From positions 1 to 11,693 of the forward strand of contig JAEZHQ010000225.1 of NCBI GenBank assembly GCA_023416455.1: a stretch of DNA of 11,693 nt, given 5' to 3'. Positions within the stretch are counted from its first letter, which is position 1, and each line of letters opens with the position of its first letter. This document shows, one piece after another, positions 1 to 6,360 of the stretch. The position numbers and the translations under genes were made by a program. Source of the DNA: Pseudomonadota bacterium. GTDB taxonomy: Bacteria > Pseudomonadota > Alphaproteobacteria > Azospirillales > Azospirillaceae. Under the pieces are notes generated by a model. That model did not search any database. It was given only the letters and a program-made list of their open reading frames with translations, and had not been told where the DNA came from.

Positions 1-1072
1 CGCCGAACACGGTTCCCTTTTCGTGGGGACGCCCGTCCGCATCGCGGGTATCAACTTCGGCGACCACCGACAGGCCGGGGCGCAGCAGCCCGGAGAGCCC
101 GTTGTCGCGCGGCAGCGCGATCCGGACCGGAACGCGCTGGACGATCTTGGTGAAGTTGCCCGTGGCGTTCTCCGGCGGCAGCAGGCTGAACTGCGAGCCC
201 GAGGCCGGGGCGAAGCTCTCAACCCGGCCCTCCAGGCGGCGGCCGGGATAGGCGTCGACCGCCACGCCGACCGGCTGGCCCGGCCGCATGCGGTCGAGCT
301 GGGTCTCCTTGAAGTTGGCGATCACATAAACGTCGGGCAGCGGCACCAGCGACAGGAGTTGAACGCCGGGGCGGGCGTACTGGCCGACCTGGACGCCGCG
401 GTTGCCGACCACCCCGTCCACCGGGGCGCGGATCACCGTGTTGTCGAGGTCGTTGTGCGCGGTCTGCAACGTCGCCTCGGCCTGCCGCAGCCGCGCCTCG
501 GTCTCGGCCCGGCTGGCGTCCAGGACGCCGATCTGGTCCTTCTCCGCCTCCAGGGCCGCGCGGGCACGGTTCACCTGGGCCACCGCCTTGCGAAGGTCGG
601 CCTCCGCCGATTCCAGCTTCTGCCGGCTGGCCCAGCTGTCGCTGGCCAGCGACCGGGTCCGGTCGAAATCCTGCTGGGCGCGGCGCTGCTCGGCCTCGGC
701 GCTGGCGAGGTCGGCGGCGGCCTGGTCGATCAGCGCGCCCTGGAGCTGCCGGCGGCTGCCGAGTGTTCCGAGCGCGGCCCGCTGCGCCGCCACCGCGGCC
801 TGCGCCTCGGCCAGCCGGGCGCGGAAGTCCTGGTCGTCGAGCACGGCAAGCACGTCGCCCGCCTGCACCTGCTGGTTCTCCGCCGCCCGCACCTCGCGCA
901 CGTAGGCCGACACCTTGGGACTGACCACGGTGATGTCGCCATGGACGTAGGCGTTGTCGGTCGATTCGATGAAACGGCCCTCGGTCCACCAATGCCAGCC
1001 GCCGAACCCGCCGCCCGCCAGGGCGGCAACCGCGACGCCCGCCAGAACGGCCTTGCGAACGCTCTTGGCCAT
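1..1072 (-). CDS. HlyD/EmrA-family efflux membrane-fusion protein (C-terminus cut by window edge)
   Basis: Periplasmic adaptor of a tripartite drug exporter. It would link an inner-membrane transporter, typically an EmrB-like MFS pump, to an outer-membrane channel. The ATG at 1072 is preceded by a GGAG Shine-Dalgarno about 6 nt upstream. The 357 visible residues show a short cytoplasmic end and one membrane anchor (about residues 8-28). The EmrA-like stretch STDNAYVHGDITVVSPKVSA follows, within the first lipoyl half (about 50-83). Next come a long Ala/Glu/Arg-rich coiled coil (about 85-205), the second lipoyl half (IRAPVDGVVGNRGVQVGQYA) and a beta-barrel with ENATGNFTKIVQRVPVRI, also typical of EmrA. 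Family members are about 360-390 residues, so only a few C-terminal residues are missing. Transcription runs leftward, divergent from a TetR gene, and the promoter carries a palindromic operator. An emrB-like gene beyond the left edge is expected but not seen. Confidence 0.93.
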   Translation of the reverse strand, partial: MAKSVRKAVLAGVAVAALAGGGFGGWHWWTEGRFIESTDNAYVHGDITVVSPKVSAYVREVRAAENQQVQAGDVLAVLDDQDFRARLAEAQAAVAAQRAALGTLGSRRQLQGALIDQAAADLASAEAEQRRAQQDFDRTRSLASDSWASRQKLESAEADLRKAVAQVNRARAALEAEKDQIGVLDASRAETEARLRQAEATLQTAHNDLDNTVIRAPVDGVVGNRGVQVGQYARPGVQLLSLVPLPDVYVIANFKETQLDRMRPGQPVGVAVDAYPGRRLEGRVESFAPASGSQFSLLPPENATGNFTKIVQRVPVRIALPRDNGLSGLLRPGLSVVAEVDTRDADGRPHEKGTVFG

Positions 1073-1140
1073 GCTCTCCGTCCATTCCGTTGCGGTTCGT
1101 CCGTCTGCGCGTCACGGCGGCGATTGCCGGCGCCCATAAA

Positions 1141-1157
1141 AACTGAACCGTTCAGTT
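1141..1157. promoter_or_regulatory. Operator O1 for the TetR-family repressor (17-bp perfect palindrome)
   Basis: AACTGAAC-C-GTTCAGTT is a perfect inverted repeat with 8-bp arms around one central base. It lies just downstream of the predicted -10 of the leftward efflux promoter, where a bound repressor would block transcription. A closely related palindrome lies with its centre 63 bp away (1204-1220), about six helical turns. That the neighbouring TetR protein binds here is inferred from position and symmetry. Confidence 0.8.
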
Positions 1158-1169
1158 CAATCTTGTGAG

Positions 1170-1198
1170 AAGATGGCGGCGCCCCCACCTCTTGTCAA
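1170..1198 (-). promoter_or_regulatory. Predicted sigma70-type promoter of the efflux adaptor gene
   Basis: On the minus strand a perfect TTGACA -35 box (1198-1193) is followed, after 17 bp, by a weak -10 CATCTT (1175-1170). Transcription would start near 1163, immediately before operator O1. The -35 box overlaps the -35 of the opposite promoter, so the two may compete for polymerase. The -10 matches the consensus at only three of six bases. Confidence 0.5.
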
Positions 1199-1219
1199 CA
1201 ATGAACTGGACGGTTTAGT
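1192..1219 (+). promoter_or_regulatory. Predicted sigma70-type promoter of the TetR regulator gene
   Basis: TTGTCA (1192-1197, five of six consensus bases) is separated by 16 bp from TTTAGT (1214-1219, four of six). The -10 box lies inside operator O2 (1204-1220), which is the arrangement expected for negative autoregulation. Prediction rests on sequence match and position only. Confidence 0.5.
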
Positions 1220-1220
1220 T
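1204..1220. promoter_or_regulatory. Operator O2 for the TetR-family repressor (17-bp imperfect palindrome)
   Basis: AACTGGAC-G-GTTTAGTT has the same 8-1-8 architecture as O1 and the same outer half-site pattern AACT..AC / GT..AGTT. Its arms differ from each other at two positions, so it is probably the weaker site. It covers the predicted -10 box of the regulator gene. Confidence 0.7.
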
Positions 1221-1333
1221 TTTCCGTTGAGGATTGCGGTTGAATGAAAAACGCGGTACGGCGCGGCGGCATCGCGGAAAATCCCGTCGGACGCAGGACG
1301 GGCGGACGCAGGAAGCTGGGACACGAAAAGCGC

Positions 1334-1975
1334 ATGAGCACACTGGTCGCCCCCACCCCCGAGGCCGGATCCAAGCCCGCCCAGATTCTGGCGGCGGCCG
1401 GCACCCTGTTCCTGGAGCATGGCTACGGCGCCGTCAGCATGGACATGGTGGCGAAGACCGCCAACGTCTCCAAGGCCACACTCTACGCCCATTTCGGCAG
1501 CAAGGAGGAGCTGTTCCGCGCCATGGTCGCCGTCGAGTGCCAGAGCCACACGCTGGTCTCGGCCTGCGAGGAGGCCAGGCGGGAGGAGGTGGCCGACGGG
1601 CTGCGCCGCATCGGCCGGCACCTGATGACGCTGGTGCTGTCGCCCAAGGCGCTGGCCGGCTACCGCGTGGTGGTCGGCGAGGCCCACCGCTTCCCCGAGC
1701 TGGCGCACGCCTTCTACGAGGCCGGCCCGGCGCGCACGCTGGAGCACATCGCCGGCTTCCTGGCCGACGCCGACGCGCGGGGACGCCTGTCCGTCCCCGA
1801 TCCCCAGCTGGTGGCCGGGCAGTTCGTCGGCCTCATCAAGTCGCACGTCCACCTGCGCTTCCTGCTGTGCCTGAGCGACCAGCCGGCCGAGCCCGAGAAG
1901 GAGCGCATCGTGGAAGCCGCGGTCGCCATGATCGTCACCTGCTACGCCCCCGGCGCCCCGCAGTCCCGGCCGTAG
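1334..1975 (+). CDS. TetR/AcrR-family transcriptional repressor of the adjacent efflux genes
   Basis: A 213-residue regulator. The N-terminal TetR DNA-binding domain (about residues 15-65) contains the helix-turn-helix MDMVAKTANVSKATLYAHFG and the following SKEELF helix. The C-terminal ligand domain (about 85-200), with VVVGEAHRFPELAHAFYEAG and GQFVGLIKSHVHLRFLL, resembles the AefR-like TetR_C_7 type. The gene is divergent from the HlyD/EmrA gene, and two matching palindromes lie between them, so it probably represses both until an inducing compound binds. Start choice: this ATG gives a normal family length. An in-frame ATG at 1244 would add 30 basic residues and has a GAGGA 10 nt upstream, but those extra codons carry many A/T third positions, unlike the rest of the gene. 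Identity as TetR is sure; the start is not. Confidence 0.9.
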   Translation: MSTLVAPTPEAGSKPAQILAAAGTLFLEHGYGAVSMDMVAKTANVSKATLYAHFGSKEELFRAMVAVECQSHTLVSACEEARREEVADGLRRIGRHLMTLVLSPKALAGYRVVVGEAHRFPELAHAFYEAGPARTLEHIAGFLADADARGRLSVPDPQLVAGQFVGLIKSHVHLRFLLCLSDQPAEPEKERIVEAAVAMIVTCYAPGAPQSRP

Positions 1976-2081
1976 CCTTTTCCGGCCGCGGGGGACGGGG
2001 CGGCTTTACCGCGGGGGCGGCCCTGGTGCAGTATCCGGCGCGCAACCCGGCCGACCGGCCGCCCGGATACGAAGAACGCCC

Positions 2082-3251
2082 ATGGTCGCCCTATCGAACC
2101 ACGGATCGGGCGGGCTGGCCCCGCAGCGCCCGCAGCTGACGCTCGGCGCCAAGATCCGCATGATCAACTGGGGGCTCGTGCTCCTGGTCTGCGTGATCAG
2201 CGCGGCCGGCATCGCGCTGCTCTACTCGGCGGCCGGCGGCCACTGGAAGCCGTGGGCCCAGCCGCAGCTGGTGCGCGCGGTGCCCGGCCTGGTGCTGATG
2301 CTGGGCATCGCGCTGGTCGACGTCCGCCACCTGATGAAGTCGGCCTACGCCATCTTCGTCGCCGTGCTGTGCCTGCTGGTGGCGGTGGAGCTGATGGGCC
2401 GCATCGGCATGGGCGCGCAGCGCTGGATCGACCTCGGCTTCTTCCAGCTCCAGCCGTCGGAACTGATGAAGCCGGCGCTGACGCTGGCGCTCGCCCGCTA
2501 TTTCCATGGCATCACGCTGGACCAGATCGGCCGCCCGCTCCTTCTGATCCCGCCGCTGCTGCTGGTCTTCACGCCGGTCGGGCTGGTGCTGATGCAGCCC
2601 AACCTGGGCACCGCCCTCCTGCTGATCCTGGGCAGCGGCGCCGTCTTCTTCGCCGCCGGGGTGCGGATCTGGAAGTTCCTGCTGGCCATGGGCGGCGGCC
2701 TGGCGGCCATCCCCGTCGGCTGGGAGTTCCTGCACGACTACCAGAAGCAGCGCGTCTACACCTTCCTCGATCCCGAGACCGACCCGCTCGGCGCCGGCTA
2801 CAACATCCTCCAGTCGAAGATCGCGCTCGGCTCCGGCGGCCTGTTCGGCAAGGGCTTCATGTCGGGCTCGCAGAGCCAGCTCATGTTCCTGCCGGAGAAG
2901 CACACGGACTTCATCTTCGTCGTGCTCGCCGAGGAGTTCGGCATGGTCGGCGCCCTGGCGCTGCTGGCGCTGTACCTGCTGCTTCTGGTCTACGGCGTGG
3001 TCATCGCGCTGAGCTGCCGCAGCCAGTTCGCCCGTCTGGTGGCGACGGGCATGACGACCCAGCTTTTCCTCTACGTCTTCGTCAACGTCGCCATGGTCAC
3101 GGGGCTGATCCCGGTGGTCGGCATCCCGCTGCCGCTCGTCTCCTACGGCGGCTCGGCGATGATGACCCTGATGATCGGCGTCGGGCTCCTGCTCAGCATG
3201 TCCGTCCACCGCGAGATCCGCATCCCCAAGAGCGGCGTCACCGACCTGTGA
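2082..3251 (+). CDS. rodA: RodA, SEDS-family peptidoglycan glycosyltransferase
   Basis: Polytopic inner-membrane enzyme of 389 residues that polymerises lipid II into glycan strands for cell elongation, working with a class B PBP (PBP2) and MreBCD. About ten hydrophobic membrane segments are visible. SEDS/RodA hallmarks are QRWIDLGFFQLQPSELMK (113-130), MQPNLGTALL (171-180), the extracellular loop LDPETDPLGAGYNILQSKIA (229-248), LPEKHTDFIFVVLAEEFG (270-287) and GIPLPLVSYGGSAMM near the end. D276 in the HTDFIF motif corresponds to the essential catalytic aspartate of RodA. A weak GAAGAAC precedes the ATG, and an internal ATG at residue 27 is possible. Length is normal for the family. Third positions are almost all G/C. 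The usual neighbours mreBCD and mrdA are absent. The TGA stop is the first three bases of the inverted-repeat element that follows. Confidence 0.96.
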   Translation: MVALSNHGSGGLAPQRPQLTLGAKIRMINWGLVLLVCVISAAGIALLYSAAGGHWKPWAQPQLVRAVPGLVLMLGIALVDVRHLMKSAYAIFVAVLCLLVAVELMGRIGMGAQRWIDLGFFQLQPSELMKPALTLALARYFHGITLDQIGRPLLLIPPLLLVFTPVGLVLMQPNLGTALLLILGSGAVFFAAGVRIWKFLLAMGGGLAAIPVGWEFLHDYQKQRVYTFLDPETDPLGAGYNILQSKIALGSGGLFGKGFMSGSQSQLMFLPEKHTDFIFVVLAEEFGMVGALALLALYLLLLVYGVVIALSCRSQFARLVATGMTTQLFLYVFVNVAMVTGLIPVVGIPLPLVSYGGSAMMTLMIGVGLLLSMSVHREIRIPKSGVTDL

Positions 3252-3368
3252 TACGGACGGCGCCTGAAGGCGTCGTCCGTATCACCCTCGCGATCAATGC
3301 TATCGCATTGATCTGTCGGGTTTTTACCGGCGGCGCATGAACACTTCCATTGAGCGTCGTCCGTATCA
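3249..3368. repeat. 120-bp terminal-inverted-repeat element between convergent genes
   Basis: The left end TGATACGGACGGCGC (3249-3263) and the right end, read on the opposite strand (3368-3354) TGATACGGACGACGC, match at 14 of 15 positions. A third copy of the right-end form lies inside, inverted, at 3284-3270. It makes a near-perfect hairpin with the left end (3250-3283: 10 bp, one mismatch, 4 bp, TGAA loop). A second perfect hairpin lies at 3292-3313 (GATCAATGC / GCATTGATC, loop TATC), followed by TTTTT at 3321-3325. The element carries no convincing gene. The outer TGA on each side is the stop codon of the flanking gene (rodA on plus, FUSC on minus). It resembles a non-autonomous mobile or REP-like palindromic element and may act as a bidirectional terminator. 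No target-site duplication is obvious. Dispersal in the genome is inferred, not seen. Confidence 0.75.
3250..3283. terminator. Strong hairpin after rodA, possible bidirectional terminator
   Basis: GATACGGACG-G-CGCC, a TGAA loop, then GGCG-T-CGTCCGTATC form a 15-bp stem with a single mismatch. It begins within the rodA stop codon. No T-run follows directly, so termination would be unusual in form. The next hairpin (3292-3313), with TTTTT seven bases after it, may help. It is part of the inverted-repeat element described at 3249-3368. Confidence 0.4.
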
Positions 3369-4511
3369 TTGGGGCGTGAGTTGACGGTGCTGCCGCGTGG
3401 AGTGGTCCTTGATCCGCTCGGCCAGGTCGTCGAGATCGCGGCGAAACTGTTCGAGGGCAAAGCCGGCACCGAACAGCCACCAGAGGGTGTCGGTCGAAGG
3501 CTGCCGGTCCGGTGCGTCTTGTCTCATCCCGTCCATGGTGGCCCGATAGGCGCCGATGGCCTTGGCCATGGTGTCGGACCGCTCGGGAGGCCGTCCATTC
3601 TCCAGGGCGTCGGCAAGCACCCTCAGATGAGCGGCGCCGGCCTCGGCGGCCGGCCTCCAGTCCGGCGCCGGCCGGCCCCCGCATGCCCCCTCCTGCCGCG
3701 GCCGACCCACCGCCCGCCGGAGCATCGTCACGTCGTGCCGCAGCCGTATCAGCGTGCGCAGCAGCGGCCCCGGATTGGGCAGGTCGGTAAGGTGGGCGCG
3801 CCGCTCGCTCGCCGCCTCACCGACCTGGGTCACCAACCCGCTCAGGCTTTGGCGCGTCTGCGTCGCCAGCGCGTTCCGCCGCGCTTGCGCCTCGTCGTCA
3901 AGATTCCCCAACAGTTCCAACTGTTCGGCAAGGAGCCGCGCAACCTCACTCGCCGTATCGATAACCGAGCGCGACGCCCGGGCCGGCACCACCAGGACCG
4001 AAACCAAAAGGCCGACCGCGCAGCCGAGCCCCACCTCCAGCACACGCTCTTCCGCAAAGCCGAGAGGTCCCAGAGGCACGCCGATGCTGGCTAGCAGCAC
4101 GATGACGGCGGTGATCGGCGCGATACGGAAGCCGGCGGAGACGGAGGCCAGGAAGGAGAGTGGCGCAATGGCGACGACCAGCGCGACCGCCCGTGGCAAC
4201 CCCGCGGAATGCGGGATGAGAGAGGCGACGGCGGCACCGTAGACGGCGCCGAGCACCGAGCCGGCAAAGCGTTCCAGCGCCGCCTTGAGCGACCCGCCGA
4301 CGTTGCTCTGCGTCACGATCAGGGCGGTGATGATGGCCCAGAATCCCTCCGACAGCCCCAGCGCCTCCGCACAGCCATAGGTCGCCAAGCTCGCCGCCGT
4401 CATCCGGAAGGCATGCTCCAGCCTGGAGCGATTTCCGGACAGCCAGCGCAGAACCGGATTCCGCCTCCTTGGAGCCCATTGCGGACCTGAGATCCAGGAT
4501 GGCGGCAGCAT
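3366..4511 (-). CDS. FUSC-family (aromatic acid exporter-like) inner-membrane protein
   Basis: A 381-residue membrane protein. The N-terminal half (about 37-176) holds five to six hydrophobic segments with the FUSC/AaeB-like signature FWAIITALIVTQSNVGGSLK (57-76), then ERFAGSVLGAVYGA, a segment around AIAPLSFLASVSAGFRIAPI, and GLGCAVGLLVSVLVVPARAS. The C-terminal half is soluble, helical and charged. Family members export aromatic acids or other small toxic molecules; the substrate here is unknown. The start is uncertain: the ATG at 4511 has no clear Shine-Dalgarno. A strong AAGGAGG (4470-4464) lies within the frame, 12 nt before a CTG (residue 21), and the family signature begins well after that point. 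Third positions are clearly less GC-rich than in rodA (codons such as tct, ttg, cca, gga), hinting at a different history. The stop TGA comes from the end of the inverted-repeat element shared with rodA. Confidence 0.85.
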   Translation of the reverse strand: MLPPSWISGPQWAPRRRNPVLRWLSGNRSRLEHAFRMTAASLATYGCAEALGLSEGFWAIITALIVTQSNVGGSLKAALERFAGSVLGAVYGAAVASLIPHSAGLPRAVALVVAIAPLSFLASVSAGFRIAPITAVIVLLASIGVPLGPLGFAEERVLEVGLGCAVGLLVSVLVVPARASRSVIDTASEVARLLAEQLELLGNLDDEAQARRNALATQTRQSLSGLVTQVGEAASERRAHLTDLPNPGPLLRTLIRLRHDVTMLRRAVGRPRQEGACGGRPAPDWRPAAEAGAAHLRVLADALENGRPPERSDTMAKAIGAYRATMDGMRQDAPDRQPSTDTLWWLFGAGFALEQFRRDLDDLAERIKDHSTRQHRQLTPQ

Positions 4512-5022
4512 GGAATGGCTCGTCCTGACTGGGTTGACGGTCCGGGGTGGGCGTGATCCCTATCGTCGGCCACCGCGGAGAGCCGCCGCGACCCGCTTCC
4601 TGCGCGAACCGGATCGCCGCCATCGCCGGAGTGTCGCGCCTTCGATCTGCAAGGCACGACACCCCAGGCCGTTGTTCTGCGAGCGGATTCACGCTTTCAA
4701 AGCGATTCCGGCTCCACGCGATCCGCTCCATCCGCTGCCGGCCGGCATGATGGACGGGCCGCCTGGAAACGGCATGGTCCATCGGATCGTGGACCATGCC
4801 GGACTGATGGATCTGAGTGTGTTCGGGGCGAGTTGCAAGGTCGGGCGCCGGTCCGCCGGCGCTTTCCGCCTGATCCCGGAGCTGTGCCGCGAGGCGGGAT
4901 TGCCCCGGCTCGGGGCGGCGGCTCGGGGCGGCATCACGATCCAAGGCCGGCACGGCGCCTGATGGAGGCGATCGGGCGGCGTCGGTCGGATGGGCAGGCC
5001 GCCCCAACGCCGATCAACATCA
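4512..5022. other. Intergenic region without a credible gene
   Basis: About 510 bp between two leftward genes. Frames open on both strands are short, rich in Arg/Pro/Gly and show no recognisable domain. It should contain the promoter of the FUSC gene, though no good -35/-10 pair stands out. It holds a 12-bp-stem palindrome (4770-4801) and a perfect 13-bp palindrome CGCTTT-C-AAAGCG (4692-4704). A GC-rich repeat GGGCGGC (4974-4980) / GCCGCCC (4998-5004) just beyond the CNNM gene stop could terminate that transcript, although no T-run follows. Confidence 0.6.
4770..4801. repeat. Perfect inverted repeat, 12-bp arms, 8-base centre
   Basis: CGGCATGGTCCA and TGGACCATGCCG flank the 8 bases TCGGATCG. 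The arms are perfectly complementary, and no T-run follows on either strand, so a plain intrinsic terminator is unlikely. It could be a binding site for a dimeric regulator, a processed RNA hairpin or a dispersed palindromic repeat. It lies about 260 bp upstream of the FUSC start and about 220 bp downstream of the CNNM stop. Confidence 0.7.
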
Positions 5023-6336
5023 TCAAGCGGTTGTCCTGGCCGCGTTTTCGTCCTGCTGCTGTATGAGCACCTTGTCGATGCGGCGGCCGTCCATGTCGAC
5101 GACCTCGAAGCGCATGCCGTTCCAGTGGAAATGCTCGGCCGCGGTGGGCACATGGCCGAGGCGGTCCAGCATGAAGCCGGCGATGGTGTGGTAGTCGCCC
5201 TCGCCCTTCAGGCCCTTGACGCCGACCAGGGACTCGACCTCCTCGATCGGGGTCATGCCGTCGACCAGCCAGGAACCGTCCTCGCGCTGGACGGCACCGC
5301 CGTCGCTCTCCTGCCCCTGCTCGGGCATCTCGCCGGCGATGGCCTCCAGGATGTCGGTGACGGTGGCGATGCCCTCGACGCTGCCGTACTCGTCCACCAC
5401 CACCGCCATGTGCACGGTCGCCTGCCGGAACAGCTCCAGCAGGCGCAGGACCGGCGTGCCGTCATGCACGACGAGCGGCTCCACCAGCGCCGCGCGCAGG
5501 TCGAAGGCGCCGCCGCGCAGCGCCTGGTCGAGCAGGGCCTTGGCCGAGACGATGCCCTGCACCTCGTCCACGTCGCCGCGGCAGACCAGGAAGCGGGAAT
5601 AGCCGCTCTCCCGGATTTCGCGCCCGATGGTCTCGGCGGGGTCGTCCAGGTCGAGCCAGACGAGGTCCGGGCGCGGCGTCATGATCGAGCGCGCGGTGCG
5701 GTCGGACAAGCGGAAGACGCCTTCGATCATCCGCCGCTCGGCGGGTTCGAAGACACCGCTCTGCGTGCCCTCCTTGATCAGGCTCTTGACCTCCTCCTCG
5801 GTGACCGTCTGCTCGCGCGCGGTGGGCAGGCGCAGCAGCCTCATCAGCCCCTCGGTCGAGACGCCGAGGAGCCAGACGAGTGGTCCGGCGACGCGGGACA
5901 GGGCGCGCATCGGTGCGGCGACGGCGGCGGCGATGCGCTCGGCGTTGACCAGGGCCACCCGTTTGGGGACCAGCTCGCCGACGATCAGCGACAGGTAGGT
6001 GATCGCCGCCACCACCAGGGCGAAGGCCACCGGCTGGCCGTAAGGGGCGATCCAGGCGACATCGGCGTCGAGCACGCGGCCCAGCCGCTCGGCCAGGGTG
6101 GAGCCGCCGTAGGCACCGGCCACGATGCCGACCAGCGTGATGCCGACCTGCACCGTGGACAGGAAGCGGCCGGGATCCTCCGACAGCTCCAGGGCGACGC
6201 GGGCGCCCTTGCCGCGCTTCTCCTCGGCCAGTTGCTGCAACCGTGCCCGGCGCGACGACACCAGCGCCATCTCCGACATGGCGAAGAAGGCGTTGAGCAG
6301 GATCAGCAGAATGATGACCAATGTTTCCCAGATCAT
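5023..6336 (-). CDS. CNNM/CorC-type membrane protein (DUF21, two CBS domains, CorC_HlyC domain)
   Basis: A 437-residue inner-membrane protein of the family often called 'hemolysin' or magnesium/cobalt efflux (CorC, YtfL, MpfA). Established roles for the family are in Mg2+ or other divalent cation transport and homeostasis. The DUF21 membrane domain (1-175) begins with LNAFFAMSEMALVSSRRARL and includes GITLVGIVAGAYGGSTLAE and the conserved GELVPKR (120-126). A CBS pair follows (about 210-335), with RSIMTPRPDLVWLD and MAVVVDEYGSVEGIATVTDI. The C-terminal CorC_HlyC domain (about 350-425) contains the DYHTIAGFMLDRLGHVP motif. All parts look intact and the length is normal. The start lies 24 bp after the stop of the ExoD-family gene, with a GAGGGAG near that stop, so the two are probably co-transcribed. 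The toxin meaning of 'hemolysin' is not implied. Confidence 0.93.
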   Translation of the reverse strand: MIWETLVIILLILLNAFFAMSEMALVSSRRARLQQLAEEKRGKGARVALELSEDPGRFLSTVQVGITLVGIVAGAYGGSTLAERLGRVLDADVAWIAPYGQPVAFALVVAAITYLSLIVGELVPKRVALVNAERIAAAVAAPMRALSRVAGPLVWLLGVSTEGLMRLLRLPTAREQTVTEEEVKSLIKEGTQSGVFEPAERRMIEGVFRLSDRTARSIMTPRPDLVWLDLDDPAETIGREIRESGYSRFLVCRGDVDEVQGIVSAKALLDQALRGGAFDLRAALVEPLVVHDGTPVLRLLELFRQATVHMAVVVDEYGSVEGIATVTDILEAIAGEMPEQGQESDGGAVQREDGSWLVDGMTPIEEVESLVGVKGLKGEGDYHTIAGFMLDRLGHVPTAAEHFHWNGMRFEVVDMDGRRIDKVLIQQQDENAARTTA

Positions 6337-6360
6337 GGCGTCGTGCCCGCGGGCGCTCCC

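Noticed and set aside
23..1168. A 381-codon plus-strand frame opposite the efflux adaptor
   Set aside because: Low-complexity shadow; the minus strand carries unmistakable HlyD/EmrA motifs, a Shine-Dalgarno and a promoter.
3238..3684. Short translations across the inverted-repeat element (for example a frame reading IRTTPSGAVRIT)
   Set aside because: They arise from the repeat arms being open in several frames and lack ribosome sites; better treated as a DNA element than as proteins.
4510..4962. A 150-codon plus-strand frame in the gene-poor stretch
   Set aside because: No domain, no ribosome site, Arg/Pro-rich, and it runs across the palindromes; not convincing as a gene.
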